Below the pieces are notes generated by a model. The model was not told the origin of the DNA and ran no database searches. It worked only from the letters and a program-made list of their open reading frames with translations. A DNA stretch of 64,000 nt, taken from contig NZ_PJAI02000005.1 in assembly GCF_002843355.2 (NCBI RefSeq), positions 66,530 to 130,529 of the forward strand, given 5' to 3'. Positions 1 to 9,371 of the stretch are shown piece by piece. Position numbers and translations under genes: made by a program. Every line of letters starts with the position of its first letter. The first letter of the stretch is position 1. This DNA comes from Colwellia echini. Its GTDB lineage: Bacteria; Pseudomonadota; Gammaproteobacteria; Enterobacterales; Alteromonadaceae.

Positions 1-3
1 AAA

Positions 4-88
4 TGGTACCCGGAGCCGGACTTGAACCGGCACGCGTTTCGGCGAGGGATTTTAAATCCCTTGTGTCTACCAATTCCACCACCCGGGC
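4..88 (-). tRNA. tRNA-Leu (anticodon TAA)
   Basis: An 85-nt cloverleaf reads on the minus strand, starting GCCCGGG and ending with an encoded CCA. The anticodon stem GGGAT/ATCCC encloses the loop TTTAAAA, giving anticodon TAA. A long variable arm is present, as expected of class II tRNA-Leu. It is the last gene of a Gly-Cys-Leu tRNA cluster downstream of pgsA, the same order as glyW-cysT-leuZ in Escherichia coli. Confidence 0.97.
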
Positions 89-92
89 AAAA

Positions 93-166
93 TGGAGGCG
101 GATACCAGAATCGAACTGGTGTTCACGGATTTGCAATCCGCTGCATAACCACTCTGCCAACCCGCC
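93..166 (-). tRNA. tRNA-Cys (anticodon GCA)
   Basis: A 74-nt cloverleaf on the minus strand starts GGCGGGT and ends TCCA. The anticodon loop TTGCAAA gives GCA. CCA is encoded. It is the middle gene of the Gly-Cys-Leu tRNA cluster, only 4 nt from tRNA-Leu, so the three are probably cut from one precursor. Confidence 0.97.
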
Positions 167-222
167 ATTTTGTCTCAACGATGTTTTGATATCAATATCA
201 ACAAATCTTATTAAAGTTAAAT

Positions 223-298
223 TGGAGCGGCTAACGAGACTCGAACTCGTGACATTCACGTTGGCAACGTGATGCTCTACCAGCTGAGCTACAGCCGC
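223..298 (-). tRNA. tRNA-Gly (anticodon GCC)
   Basis: A 76-nt cloverleaf on the minus strand starts GCGGCTG and ends with encoded CCA. The anticodon stem CACGT/ACGTG encloses the loop TGCCA-type sequence with anticodon GCC. It is the first gene of the tRNA cluster that follows pgsA. Confidence 0.97.
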
Positions 299-324
299 TA
301 AATTTAACTCTTTAAAACAAGATT

Positions 325-353
325 TAATAAAGTAACATTAGTAAAGTTGACAA
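325..353 (-). promoter_or_regulatory. candidate promoter of the Gly-Cys-Leu tRNA cluster
   Basis: On the minus strand TTGTCA (353-348) and TTATTA (330-325) are 17 bp apart, about 27 bp before tRNA-Gly. The match to sigma-70 boxes is moderate. The tRNAs could also be read through from pgsA, since no strong terminator is visible between them. The 249-bp gap between tRNA-Gly and pgsA shows nothing else recognisable. Confidence 0.3.
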
Positions 354-547
354 ATCATCTTAGCTAATCTCGCTTTATTTGCTGACTCCCTGTCAACGAA
401 AACGCATTCTACATCTAAATATTTTCCAGTCAACTATTAAATTAACTTTTTATTCTAACTGCTTAAAAAGCGAGTAGTTTGCTCTATTTTTAGCTAAAAC
501 GTTATTCTAAGGTTGATTTTTTAAACAAATACTCAGTTTGAAATTTA

Positions 548-1126
548 TTAACCTTTTAAGTCTGGCCATGCTGCTTTGAAATAACTAGCCCATGTAGTTA
601 CTGTTAATACAGTAGCAAGAGCATAAAATCCATAACCAAGATAATTAATCACTTCATGCGGCAGATAAAAGAAAATCATTGGGATATCGTAATCAGGTTG
701 CCAAATAAGCCCCATAATCCCCAACATTTGCGCGCCGGTTTTATATTTACCCATATTTGAAACGGCAATAACATCACGTTTTCCAAGCGAAGACATAAAT
801 TCACGCAAAGCGCTAATAAATACCTCTCGGGCAATCATAATAATTGCTGCGATAGAAACCCACCAGGATTGGTAGTCTTGGGCAATCATTACTAAAGCAA
901 CTACTACCATCAACTTATCAGCTACTGGGTCAATAAAAGCACCAAAGGCTGATGATTGGTTAAGTTTTCTAGCTAGGTAGCCGTCGAGTATGTCACTTAT
1001 AGAGGCGATCCAAAAAACGGCAAATGCACCAAAGTTGCTCCAAGATAACGGCAAATAGAAGATTATCAAAAAAATGGGGATCAAGATGATCCGAAATAAA
1101 GTTATTTGGTTAGGTATTGTCCACAT
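548..1126 (-). CDS. pgsA: CDP-diacylglycerol--glycerol-3-phosphate 3-phosphatidyltransferase
   Basis: This integral membrane enzyme makes phosphatidylglycerol phosphate from CDP-diacylglycerol and glycerol 3-phosphate, the committed step to phosphatidylglycerol and cardiolipin. The CDP-alcohol phosphotransferase signature is intact: D48-G49, A52-R53, G62, D66 and D70 (DGYLAR ... GAFIDPVAD). Several hydrophobic segments follow, and the length of 192 aa is close to that of E. coli PgsA. It lies downstream of uvrC and upstream of the Gly-Cys-Leu tRNAs, the conserved uvrY-uvrC-pgsA-tRNA arrangement of gammaproteobacteria. A 155-bp gap to uvrC leaves room for its own promoter. Confidence 0.96.
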   Translation of the reverse strand: MWTIPNQITLFRIILIPIFLIIFYLPLSWSNFGAFAVFWIASISDILDGYLARKLNQSSAFGAFIDPVADKLMVVVALVMIAQDYQSWWVSIAAIIMIAREVFISALREFMSSLGKRDVIAVSNMGKYKTGAQMLGIMGLIWQPDYDIPMIFFYLPHEVINYLGYGFYALATVLTVTTWASYFKAAWPDLKG

Positions 1127-1281
1127 TTACTTTTCACTGCAAGTCTATTTTCTTTAGTTTACACAAGTTGTTATGGCAGTGCTACGGCATAATAAAACAA
1201 GTGTTAACAAAATAATCAATTTTATAACGTCATCTAGCCAAAATTTAAGTTTAAAACGGATAAACAATAAATACTTTTCTT

Positions 1282-3213
1282 TTACTTTTCATGTAACGCA
1301 TTATAGATTTTCTCAGCTAACACACGGCTTATACCTGGCACTTTAGATAAAGCATTAACATCTGCTTGCATCACTTCTTGCAAGCCTCCTAAAAACTTCA
1401 ATAAACTTTGTCTTTTTTTAGCGCCAATACCTTCAATCGATTCAAGCTGAGATTTTTTACTTACCTTTTGTCTTTTAGCTCTGTGTCCTGCAATAGCAAA
1501 ACGATGCGACTCATCACGGATATGCTGAACTAGATGAAGCGCTGGTGATGTTGCCGGTAACGAGATGAGTTGATGACTACCTGCGAGAATTAAAGTTTCT
1601 AAACCGGGTTTACGCGATTCGCCTTTAGCAACACCAACAAGTAATGGGGTTTTAGTTAACGAAAGTTGATTAAAAAAATCTTCGGCTTCAGCAAGCTGCC
1701 CTTTACCGCCATCAATAAAAACGATGTCAGGTAATTTTTCTAATGCGCTATGTTCTTGCTCTGTTACTGGGTTAGCTTTTAATTTGCCATAACGTTTATT
1801 GAGGGCAAATGCCATAGCTGCATAATCATCCCCAGGGGTAATACCAAAAACGTTATATCGTCTGTAATCTGTTTTAAGTGGCCCTTCTTGATTAAATACC
1901 ACATTTGAAGCTACCGTTTGTTGTCCCATGGTATGACTAATATCAAAACATTCAATACGGTTTATACCATTTTCTAATTCAAACACCTCATTTAATGCAG
2001 TGAAACGCGCTAGCATAGATTGTTTATGGCTATTTCGGCTCGCTAAAGCGCTTTGTGCATTAGTGCTTGCGAGTTTTAAATACTGAGCACGTTCACCCCG
2101 AGAATTGGTTGATATTTTCACATCAAATTCTGCTTGTTCACTTAACAACCTTGAGAGCTCTTTAACTTGTTCAATATTTTCTTTAATAACAATTTCTTTA
2201 GGGATATTGCCCTGTATTTGGGCATTAGTTAACGTATCTGTGGTTAAGTAATGTTGGGCGATAAACGCTTCTAATATTTCACTATCACTACTTTCAGTAG
2301 GTACGACAGGAAAATAACTCTTACTGCCAAGAATTTTGTGTTGTCTGATAAATAACAAGTGGATACAAACATGGCTTTTATCGCGATATAAGCCAACCAC
2401 ATCTAACTCAGCAACATGACCGCTAACAAACTGTTGTTGTTGTACTTTACGTAAGGTAACAATTTGATCGCGATATTTAGCCGCTAGTTCAAAGTTTAAC
2501 TCGTTACTGGCTAGTTCCATTTTAGCAACCAATTGTTCAATCACTGCTGAACTTTTGCCTTGTAAAAATAGTTTAGCTAAGTTTACTTGTTCTTGATAAT
2601 CGTCAACCGATATTTTATCAACACAAGGCGCAGAGCAACGCCCTAATTGATATTGTAAGCAAGGTCTTGAGCGAGCCCGATAATAACTATCTTCACATTG
2701 TCTAATAGGAAATATTTTTTGCAACAATCGCAAACTTTCCCACACCGCGCCCACCCCCGGAAAAGGACCGAAATAATCACCTTTTACTTTTTTACCACCA
2801 CGGTGCAACCCTAGTTTAGGATGTTTATGCGCGGTAATCAGTAAATAAGGATATGACTTATCATCACGTAATAAAATATTGTATTTAGGTTGGTATTTTT
2901 TGATGTAATTATTTTCAAGGATCAGCGCCTCACCTTCGGTATGAGTGACTGTGACTTCAATTGCGCATATTTGTTTTACTAAAGCGCGAGTTTTACTTGA
3001 GTTAACATCTTTACGAAAATAACTGGCTAAACGTTTTTTTAATTGTTTTGCTTTACCAACATAAATAATCACTTGCTGATCATTATACATGCGATAAACA
3101 CCAGCTTGGTCGGTGACTACCCGTAAAAAAGCCTCACTATCGAACGTTGAGACTTGAGGTGTTTTTTTCAGGTGTTTGATGTTGTTTGCATCGTTGGAAG
3201 TATTGGCAGGCAT
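1282..3213 (-). CDS. uvrC: excinuclease ABC subunit C
   Basis: UvrC is the dual-incision nuclease of nucleotide excision repair and works on the UvrB-DNA complex. The 643-aa protein has the N-terminal GIY-YIG nuclease domain (residues about 33-115, GVYRMY and IIYVGKAK), a central cysteine cluster (CLQYQLGRCSAPC) and a UVR domain (ELAAKYRDQI). The C-terminal RNase H-like nuclease (CFDISH, FIDGGKGQ) is followed by helix-hairpin-helix motifs (IEGIGAKKRQ, VPGISRVLA). It is slightly longer than the E. coli protein because of about 20 extra N-terminal residues. The ribosome site before the chosen ATG is weak, but no later Met precedes the conserved domain. It lies 40 bp behind uvrY. Confidence 0.96.
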   Translation of the reverse strand: MPANTSNDANNIKHLKKTPQVSTFDSEAFLRVVTDQAGVYRMYNDQQVIIYVGKAKQLKKRLASYFRKDVNSSKTRALVKQICAIEVTVTHTEGEALILENNYIKKYQPKYNILLRDDKSYPYLLITAHKHPKLGLHRGGKKVKGDYFGPFPGVGAVWESLRLLQKIFPIRQCEDSYYRARSRPCLQYQLGRCSAPCVDKISVDDYQEQVNLAKLFLQGKSSAVIEQLVAKMELASNELNFELAAKYRDQIVTLRKVQQQQFVSGHVAELDVVGLYRDKSHVCIHLLFIRQHKILGSKSYFPVVPTESSDSEILEAFIAQHYLTTDTLTNAQIQGNIPKEIVIKENIEQVKELSRLLSEQAEFDVKISTNSRGERAQYLKLASTNAQSALASRNSHKQSMLARFTALNEVFELENGINRIECFDISHTMGQQTVASNVVFNQEGPLKTDYRRYNVFGITPGDDYAAMAFALNKRYGKLKANPVTEQEHSALEKLPDIVFIDGGKGQLAEAEDFFNQLSLTKTPLLVGVAKGESRKPGLETLILAGSHQLISLPATSPALHLVQHIRDESHRFAIAGHRAKRQKVSKKSQLESIEGIGAKKRQSLLKFLGGLQEVMQADVNALSKVPGISRVLAEKIYNALHEK

Positions 3214-3253
3214 TACGCTTAATTTCTTACAGTTTTTAGAATCTATAATACTA

Positions 3254-3898
3254 TTAGAGTTTATCTGTTTTTAACATGCCATAACGAATGGCTAAATGAG
3301 TTAGCTCTACGTCATTACTTACTGCTAGCTTTTCAAACATGCGATAACGATAACTGTTAATAGTTTTAGTACTCAAATTTAGGTGTTCTGATATTGCTGG
3401 CACCTTATCGCCGCGCGTTATCATTATCATAATTTGTAATTCTCTATCAGATAACGCATTGAACGGGTTTTCATCCGCTGTTTTAAATTGGTTTAGTGCC
3501 ATTTTCTGGGCGATGTCTGATGGTAGGTAACGTTGTCCACTATGTACTGCGCGAATTGCGTTTACCATTTCATCGGGGCCCGCTTCTTTGGTTAAGTAAC
3601 CTGCTGCCCCCATTTGCATAACTTTGCTCGGGAATGGGTCTTCAGTATGTGCGGTTAAAACAATAATTTTCACATCAGGGGCAAAACGTAATATTTTCTT
3701 AGCCGCTTCAAGTCCCCCCATACCTGGCATATCCATATCCATGAGTAAAACATCAGGTTCAGTTTTACGACAAAATTTAATCGCTTCTTCACCAGTTTCA
3801 CATTCACCAATAACTGTTAAGCCTTTAACACTGGTTAAAATTTTATTAATACCAACACGAACAAGGTGGTGGTCATCAACCAAAAGAACATTTATCAC
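3254..3898 (-). CDS. uvrY: two-component response regulator UvrY/GacA/VarA
   Basis: A NarL/FixJ-type response regulator of 214 aa. The receiver domain holds the acidic pair D8-D9, the phosphoacceptor D54 (VLLMDMDMPG) and the conserved K104 (YLTKEAG). A LuxR-type helix-turn-helix follows (residues about 145-205, LSDRELQIM ... LSTKTINSYRYRMFEKL). The family partner is the BarA/GacS sensor, and its known output is Csr/Rsm small RNA transcription, which governs carbon metabolism and surface behaviour. The gene is 40 bp upstream of uvrC, its usual neighbour. The sensor kinase is not in this window. Confidence 0.93.
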   Translation of the reverse strand: MINVLLVDDHHLVRVGINKILTSVKGLTVIGECETGEEAIKFCRKTEPDVLLMDMDMPGMGGLEAAKKILRFAPDVKIIVLTAHTEDPFPSKVMQMGAAGYLTKEAGPDEMVNAIRAVHSGQRYLPSDIAQKMALNQFKTADENPFNALSDRELQIMIMITRGDKVPAISEHLNLSTKTINSYRYRMFEKLAVSNDVELTHLAIRYGMLKTDKL

Positions 3899-4023
3899 GT
3901 AGGGGAGCCTTAATTAGTAGTTAGACAAGCAGATGAAAGCAAAAGCGCAGGTTATTCCGTTTAATTCAATAATTCAATATAGCAAGTGTCGTTAGGCGAC
4001 CAAATAGTTAAAGATTAATATGA

Positions 4024-4305
4024 TTATAGTTTATTATTTTTCAACCAACTATTTAATAAGCCAATTTGACCATTTTTATACGCAGCATAAGTTAAACGTA
4101 CTGCATTACTTAAGATAACACTATCAGACCAATTTGTTTGCTCACTAATAAGTTGATAGCAATGTTTTGCTTCAGGAGACATATAACCACGCATTTCTTG
4201 TAAACCACGTTCCTTTTGTTTTTCGCGGTAACGTTTTTGTTTTTCGGCGTTGCTCATCGCTACTTTTTTAGTGGGTTGTTCACTCATTTGATCAGTGTCT
4301 TTCAT
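4024..4305 (-). CDS. small basic hypothetical protein
   Basis: This 93-aa protein is not recognised with certainty. The first half is strongly charged (SNAEKQKRYREKQKERG). The second half looks helical (SPEAKHCYQLISEQ ... LSNAVRLTYAAYKNGQ). Together these resemble small DNA-binding or plasmid-copy-type regulators, but no motif settles it. There is no signal peptide or membrane segment. It stands alone between uvrY and the divergent fabA, with its own upstream region. Codon use looks like the neighbours. Confidence 0.7.
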   Translation of the reverse strand: MKDTDQMSEQPTKKVAMSNAEKQKRYREKQKERGLQEMRGYMSPEAKHCYQLISEQTNWSDSVILSNAVRLTYAAYKNGQIGLLNSWLKNNKL

Positions 4306-4439
4306 AAAAGTTAAATTTATTTAAGTTACATGAGGTTATAATCCCGCATAACGTCTTTATAATCAAGCCATGAATAAATTTGAATGTAATTTTATGATAG
4401 TACAATTTTTTTCAAATTTTTAACTGTTCAGAGTTGTTT

Positions 4440-4457
4440 AGTGTACAACCGTACGCT
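4440..4457. promoter_or_regulatory. candidate FabR operator upstream of fabA
   Basis: The 18-bp imperfect palindrome AGTGTACAACCGTACGCT sits about 42 bp before the fabA start. Twelve of 18 positions are symmetric, with GTAC in both arms. FabR, the TetR-family repressor of unsaturated fatty acid synthesis, is known to bind AGCGTAC-type palindromes before fabA and fabB. The assignment rests on motif resemblance and position only. Confidence 0.5.
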
Positions 4458-4498
4458 AAAGTAGCACCCTAAAATTTATAAGCGGAAATCAGCATACT

Positions 4499-5020
4499 AT
4501 GTTAATGCCACAACAAAACTCATATGGTAAAGAAGACTTAATTAAAGCAGGCACAGCAGAATTTTTTGGTGAAGGTAATTCAAAACTTCCTTCTGGCAAT
4601 ATGCTAATGATGGATCGTATTATTACTATCACCGAAGAAGGTGGAGAGCACGGTAAAGGTTTTATTATTGCCGAATTAGATATTACGCCAGATTTATGGT
4701 TCTTTGATTGTCATTTTAAAGATGATCCTGTAATGCCAGGTTGTTTAGGCTTAGATGCCATGTGGCAGCTTGTTGGCTTCTTCTTATCTTGGACTGGTGG
4801 TCCAGGTAAAGGTCGCGCTCTAGGTGTAGGTGAAGTTAAATTTACCGGTCAAATCTTACCAACCAATAAAAAAGTTACTTTTAGAATCGACTTTACCCGT
4901 GTAATTAAGCGCAAGCTTTACATGGGACTTGCTAATGGAAGTGTTAGTGTTGATGGTCGAGAAATATACACAGCTAAAGATCTTAAAGTGGGTTTATTTA
5001 CTGATACAACTCAAATGTAA
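4499..5020 (+). CDS. fabA: beta-hydroxydecanoyl-ACP dehydratase/isomerase
   Basis: FabA dehydrates 3-hydroxydecanoyl-ACP and isomerises the trans-2 to the cis-3 enoyl product, starting unsaturated fatty acid synthesis. The 173-aa hot-dog-fold protein carries the catalytic H72 ([12 protein letters not shown]) and D86 ([11 protein letters not shown]), equivalent to the His and Asp pair of E. coli FabA, and its length matches. The start at 4499 is preceded by AGCGGAAA. A second ATG six bases on is equally possible. A strong terminator follows directly, so the gene is monocistronic. Confidence 0.96.
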   Translation: MLMPQQNSYGKEDLIKAGTAEFFGEGNSKLPSGNMLMMDRIITITEEGGEHGKGFIIAELDITPDLWFFDCHFKDDPVMPGCLGLDAMWQLVGFFLSWTGGPGKGRALGVGEVKFTGQILPTNKKVTFRIDFTRVIKRKLYMGLANGSVSVDGREIYTAKDLKVGLFTDTTQM

Positions 5021-5039
5021 TCAGATTAAAAACTGATAA

Positions 5040-5069
5040 AAAAGCCCAGTAATTTACTGGGCTTTTTTT
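5040..5069 (+). terminator. rho-independent terminator after fabA
   Basis: A near-perfect hairpin (AAAAGCCCAGTAA / TTACTGGGCTTTT) with a very short loop is followed by a T run, about 20 bp after the fabA stop. The A run on the other side makes it usable in both directions, so it may also serve the convergent DUF3466 gene. Confidence 0.9.
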
Positions 5070-5108
5070 AACGCTAATTCATGTCAAAACTTATATCAAT
5101 CGAATTAA

Positions 5109-6944
5109 TTACTTTTTATATTTCAGACGTCTAAAGCCAAGTAGCGATACTAAACTTAACAATAAAAAACCGCCAAAACTAGCGCCTTGTCTTTCTACTT
5201 TTGTCTCATATTCACTACAATCTTCAACCTTACCGCCAGGGATAGGATCAAGTAATACGGCTCGAACTACATCAATCATTATAGGGTTACCGCTACTGTC
5301 ATAAACAGGCTCACCTAATGCATCAAAATAAGGAGATTGGGTAATAGCTGACGCCGAAATTTGCCCGCTATCATTAATATCTTTAGCTTGAAATATATTG
5401 TAGGCCGATTCACATTCTAACAAGGTATTAAGATCAACCATTTCAGGTGAGTTACTCGACGTATCATACATAAATCCTGCAGTACGACGAGGTGTAGCAT
5501 CGTTATGGCTTTCTATTTCAGCTTCACCCACAATAACGCCAGCAGAGTTCACGCCAAAAGCATTACTTTTAGATGAGTCGAAGAAACCTCGAGGAATGAC
5601 CATCTCCATTTTGCTTTCGGATACATTGGTATCAACGTAAAAGAATTTTTGTACTGTAGGGCTTACTGTATGAGAGTAACCAACAACTAAACCATTATCG
5701 TTAATATCATTAGCGCGAGAAAAAGCAAAAACAGAGCCTAGAGTGAAGTAATAGTGTTGTTGATTAAAATCAAACACTTTGCCATCTTTAAACATTACCG
5801 CATAAGAACCTGTCATACGTTCATCTACCGCAGGTTCAGTCACATCATTATCATCCCACCCATTTGCATAACCGACAGCAACACCATTATTATTGATGGC
5901 TAGGGCTTGACTAGTGAATGCTCTAGTATCGTCTTCATTAGGTGTAATTAATAAACCTAAACCTTTGGTTTCTACAATCCCTGTTGATGATAATACCGCT
6001 TCAAAAGCTTGGATGTAATACATACTACTTTGTTTGTTTTGTACACAAATTTCATAAGGTATTTCCGCTAATACTTCTGGATTTGCACAACCAGAAACAC
6101 CACTGACTTCGGTATCAGACAATATAACTGATTCCCAAAAACTACTCACCTTATAACTACTATACCCCACTGCAATACCGTTATCATTAACATCTAAAAC
6201 AGCTGATACACCTCCGCCATAAGCGGTTTCAATCGGTGGTACAGGATAAATAGTGGTACCAAAATCAGGAGAATAATAACCACGTTGACCATGCTCACGA
6301 ACCCAGAAAGACTGAACTTCTATATTCTCACCATCATCAGGACCTGCAATAGGCAAATATGGCGCAGTGGACATACCAAATACAGTCCCTGAGTTGTTAA
6401 AACCTTGAACTGAGTTATACGTTGAACGGGTTAATGTTCCTGTACATGGTGAGCCACTAAAGTCGGTATCAAAAGCACAAACTTCTGTTGAATCACTACC
6501 AGTGCCAAGGTTAATTAAACCTGCGGATTCGGCAACGATTTGATATTGATAGTTGCTTACACTTGTATTTCTATCTTCTAAGTATATTTCAGCCCAAGCT
6601 AAATCATTTGCCGTTGGATTACCGGCTTTTAACGAGTCAAAGTCTTCAACAGCCGTCAAACCATAATAAAGACTATTCTGAACGATTGATAAGGCATAAA
6701 TATTATCAAAGTCTTCTTCAGTTAAATACTCAAACTGTACAGGGAAATTATAATAATTTGCACCTGATATGGTCATGTTACCTTGGTTATTCAACTTACC
6801 ACCATAGGTGTAACCTAAATTAGCTGCTTGGTTTTTATCAATAACGGTGTAAGTTGCTGCATGGCTAAAGTTAAACAAGCCCAAGCTTACGCTCAAAGCA
6901 CTTGTTACACCTAAGGTGAGTATGTTTTTTGTAAATGACTTCAT
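5109..6944 (-). CDS. DUF3466 family surface protein with GlyGly-CTERM-like tail
   Basis: A 611-aa exported protein of the DUF3466 type found in Alteromonadales and Vibrionales, of unknown function. It has an N-terminal signal peptide ending near FNFSHA. Repeated blocks of the form 'INNNGVAVGYA', 'INDNGLVVGYS' and 'VNSAGVIVGEA' are the extracellular-repeat (HAF-like) signature. The C-terminus (GASFGGFLLLSLVSLLGFRR) has glycines, one membrane helix and an arginine cluster. This matches the GlyGly-CTERM sorting signal that rhombosortase is known to cut on type II-secreted proteins. It lies downstream of uup in the same direction, 120 bp away. Confidence 0.85.
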   Translation of the reverse strand: MKSFTKNILTLGVTSALSVSLGLFNFSHAATYTVIDKNQAANLGYTYGGKLNNQGNMTISGANYYNFPVQFEYLTEEDFDNIYALSIVQNSLYYGLTAVEDFDSLKAGNPTANDLAWAEIYLEDRNTSVSNYQYQIVAESAGLINLGTGSDSTEVCAFDTDFSGSPCTGTLTRSTYNSVQGFNNSGTVFGMSTAPYLPIAGPDDGENIEVQSFWVREHGQRGYYSPDFGTTIYPVPPIETAYGGGVSAVLDVNDNGIAVGYSSYKVSSFWESVILSDTEVSGVSGCANPEVLAEIPYEICVQNKQSSMYYIQAFEAVLSSTGIVETKGLGLLITPNEDDTRAFTSQALAINNNGVAVGYANGWDDNDVTEPAVDERMTGSYAVMFKDGKVFDFNQQHYYFTLGSVFAFSRANDINDNGLVVGYSHTVSPTVQKFFYVDTNVSESKMEMVIPRGFFDSSKSNAFGVNSAGVIVGEAEIESHNDATPRRTAGFMYDTSSNSPEMVDLNTLLECESAYNIFQAKDINDSGQISASAITQSPYFDALGEPVYDSSGNPIMIDVVRAVLLDPIPGGKVEDCSEYETKVERQGASFGGFLLLSLVSLLGFRRLKYKK

Positions 6945-7064
6945 TCTACTTTTGTACTCTTTATAGTTGTTCTGGTTAACCTCTATAAATAAGAGAAGTT
7001 AACACTATTATATTTAATAGTTAAATTGGCGCGTTAAATTTGAGTAACTAGACTAATTGACACA

Positions 7065-8999
7065 CTATTGGTCGTCTAGTTCTTGCCATCTCGCATATAC
7101 GATTTCAAGATTGGACTCACTTTCTGCCAGCTGGTTCAAAACTTTTTGTGTTATTTTCTCATCTTGACTAAAAAAGTTAGCATCATTAACCTGCGACTGT
7201 AAAGAATCAATTAAGTTCTCAAGCTCGTCAATTTTTTCTGGTAAGGATTCAAGCTCACGTGATTCTTTGAAGGATAACTTTTTCTTTTTTTCAGCTGGTG
7301 CAGTTTGAACATTATTTTGCACTGCTGTCGGCTTTTTTTCAACGGCCTTCGCATTACTCTTCTGCTCTGCGCCATCGGCCATGTTTTGGCGTTGCTCTGC
7401 CTTTAAAGCAAGGTAATCGTCAACATCATCATAACCACCAACAATCTGATTGACTTGCCCTGTACCATCAAAATACAAACAGGTGTTCACACAGTTGTTT
7501 ACAAAATCACGGTCATGGCTTACTAAAATAACTGTTCCTGCATAATTGGCAACCACTTCTTCAAGTAATTCTAAGGTTTCAATATCAAGATCATTGGTTG
7601 GCTCATCGAGAATCAGTAAGTTACTTGGGCGTAAAAATAACCGCGCTAATAACAGTCGGTTTTTCTCACCACCAGATAAGGCTCTAACAGGTGTTCGTGC
7701 ACGTTTAGGACTGAATAAGAAATCTTGTAAATAACCTAAAACATGACGAGAGCGACCATTAACCATCACCTCTTGCTTACCTTCGCCAACAATTTCTTGT
7801 ACGGTTTGGTTTAAATCAAGTGCTTCACGATGTTGATCGAAATAGGCTATTTCTAAATTTACACCTGAACGCATTTTACCACTAGTAGCGGCTTGTTTTT
7901 CCATGATAAGTTTGATTAAGGTTGATTTACCTGTACCGTTTGCACCTATTAACGCTAAGCGATCGTTACGTGAAATCAATAAGTTAAGGTTTTCAATAAC
8001 CACCTTATCACCAAAAGCTACTTTCACGTCTTCAGCTTCAAACACTAACTTACCTGAGCGATCGCCTTGGGTAATATTCATTGTGCTTTGATTACGTACT
8101 TCACGACGCGCTTTACGTTCAAGGCGAAGTTTTTCTAAAGAGCGAACTCGACCTTCATTGCGTGTACGACGCGCTTTAACACCTTGGCGAATCCATACTT
8201 CTTCCTCCGCTAACTTTTTATCAAATAGCGCATTTTGTTGCTCTTCTACTTGTAAGTCATGCTGTTTTTGCTCAATATATAAATCATAATCGCCAGGATA
8301 ACTGGTTAATTTACCACGGTCTAAATCTAAAATACGGGTAGATAAGCCACGGATAAAAGCTCTGTCATGGCTAATAAAGATAATAGTGCCAGCAAATTCT
8401 TTTAAGAAAGTTTCTAACCATAAAACACTTTCAATATCTAGATGGTTAGTTGGTTCATCTAGTAATAAAATATCAGGGTTAGTAACCAATGCTTTAGCTA
8501 AGGCAACTTTACGTAACCACCCCCCCGATAAGTCTTTAATTTTTGCTTCTGGATCAAGTGATAAAGTAGTCATTGCTTGATCAATCCGCTGTTCATCTAA
8601 CCAAGCATTTGCTTGCTCAAGATCTTCTTGAACTTTAGAAAGCTTATTCAGGTTGGCTTCACTTGGATCTTCACCAATTAAATGAATTAACGCATGATAA
8701 CGACGAATAAGCTCAGCGTTTTCTTTAACGCCTTCAGCAACATAGTCAAAGACTTTAATTTCCGACGCTTCAGGAGGATCTTGCTCTAGCATTGCTAATT
8801 GCATAGTGCTCGATTTTAAAATTTGGCCATCGTCCAGACCTTGCAAGCCCATAAGTATCTTCATTAGGGTTGATTTACCTGCCCCATTACGGCCAACTAA
8901 ACAGATACGCTCGCCAGTTTGTACACTTAAATCAGCTTTGTTTAAAATTTTGTCTTCACCAAAAGCAAGCTCACCATTGGCTATTCTTAATAATTCCAT
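7065..8999 (-). CDS. uup: ABC-F family ATPase Uup
   Basis: A 644-aa soluble tandem ABC ATPase without membrane segments. Site 1 has the Walker A motif GRNGAGKST, signature LSGGWLRKVALAKAL and Walker B LLLDEPTNHLD. Site 2 has GANGTGKST, LSGGEKNRLLLARLF and LILDEPTNDLD. The LSGGW variant in site 1 and the C-terminal charged coiled coil (residues about 545-644) are typical of Uup. ABC-F proteins act on ribosomes, and Uup is also linked to transposon excision and branched DNA. The order rlmKL-uup is conserved in gammaproteobacteria. Confidence 0.94.
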   Translation of the reverse strand: MELLRIANGELAFGEDKILNKADLSVQTGERICLVGRNGAGKSTLMKILMGLQGLDDGQILKSSTMQLAMLEQDPPEASEIKVFDYVAEGVKENAELIRRYHALIHLIGEDPSEANLNKLSKVQEDLEQANAWLDEQRIDQAMTTLSLDPEAKIKDLSGGWLRKVALAKALVTNPDILLLDEPTNHLDIESVLWLETFLKEFAGTIIFISHDRAFIRGLSTRILDLDRGKLTSYPGDYDLYIEQKQHDLQVEEQQNALFDKKLAEEEVWIRQGVKARRTRNEGRVRSLEKLRLERKARREVRNQSTMNITQGDRSGKLVFEAEDVKVAFGDKVVIENLNLLISRNDRLALIGANGTGKSTLIKLIMEKQAATSGKMRSGVNLEIAYFDQHREALDLNQTVQEIVGEGKQEVMVNGRSRHVLGYLQDFLFSPKRARTPVRALSGGEKNRLLLARLFLRPSNLLILDEPTNDLDIETLELLEEVVANYAGTVILVSHDRDFVNNCVNTCLYFDGTGQVNQIVGGYDDVDDYLALKAEQRQNMADGAEQKSNAKAVEKKPTAVQNNVQTAPAEKKKKLSFKESRELESLPEKIDELENLIDSLQSQVNDANFFSQDEKITQKVLNQLAESESNLEIVYARWQELDDQ

Positions 9000-9084
9000 A
9001 ATTCTTCTTATGCGTTACTGTTAACTTTCGTTAACTAATTGGCAATTAATTACTTGTATTAACTAGTGTGTTAACTACTTTTGA

Positions 9085-9348
9085 TTAACAAATAAAAGTA
9101 ACTAATTGCGCTTGGGTAAATGGCCAAAACAGTTTAGTGTTAGCACTGCTGTCTTGCTCTAATTTTTCAAGTACAGGGATATGCACGCCGTACAGTTCAA
9201 CCAATGTTTTTTCTTCATGCTCAACGCGTTCAATATCAATGATATCAACTTGTGTTAATTGTTCACTTGCTATGACTAACAGGCAAAGTGCTAGCGCTTG
9301 TTCACATAAATGACAACCTTCGCTGCCGTATAAGTTAAATTTATTCAT
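9085..9348 (-). CDS. glutaredoxin-like protein (DUF836 type)
   Basis: An 87-aa thioredoxin-fold protein with an N-terminal CxxC (C12-H-L-C15 in LYGSEGCHLCEQA), followed by a beta-strand/helix pattern and the cis-Pro region HIPVLE. Family members of this size are glutaredoxin-like redox proteins of unknown substrate. It lies 23 bp after rlmKL in the same direction, its usual place between rlmKL and uup, and is probably cotranscribed with rlmKL. Confidence 0.85.
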   Translation of the reverse strand: MNKFNLYGSEGCHLCEQALALCLLVIASEQLTQVDIIDIERVEHEEKTLVELYGVHIPVLEKLEQDSSANTKLFWPFTQAQLVTFIC

Positions 9349-9371
9349 GATAATTAATTTTATTATACCTA

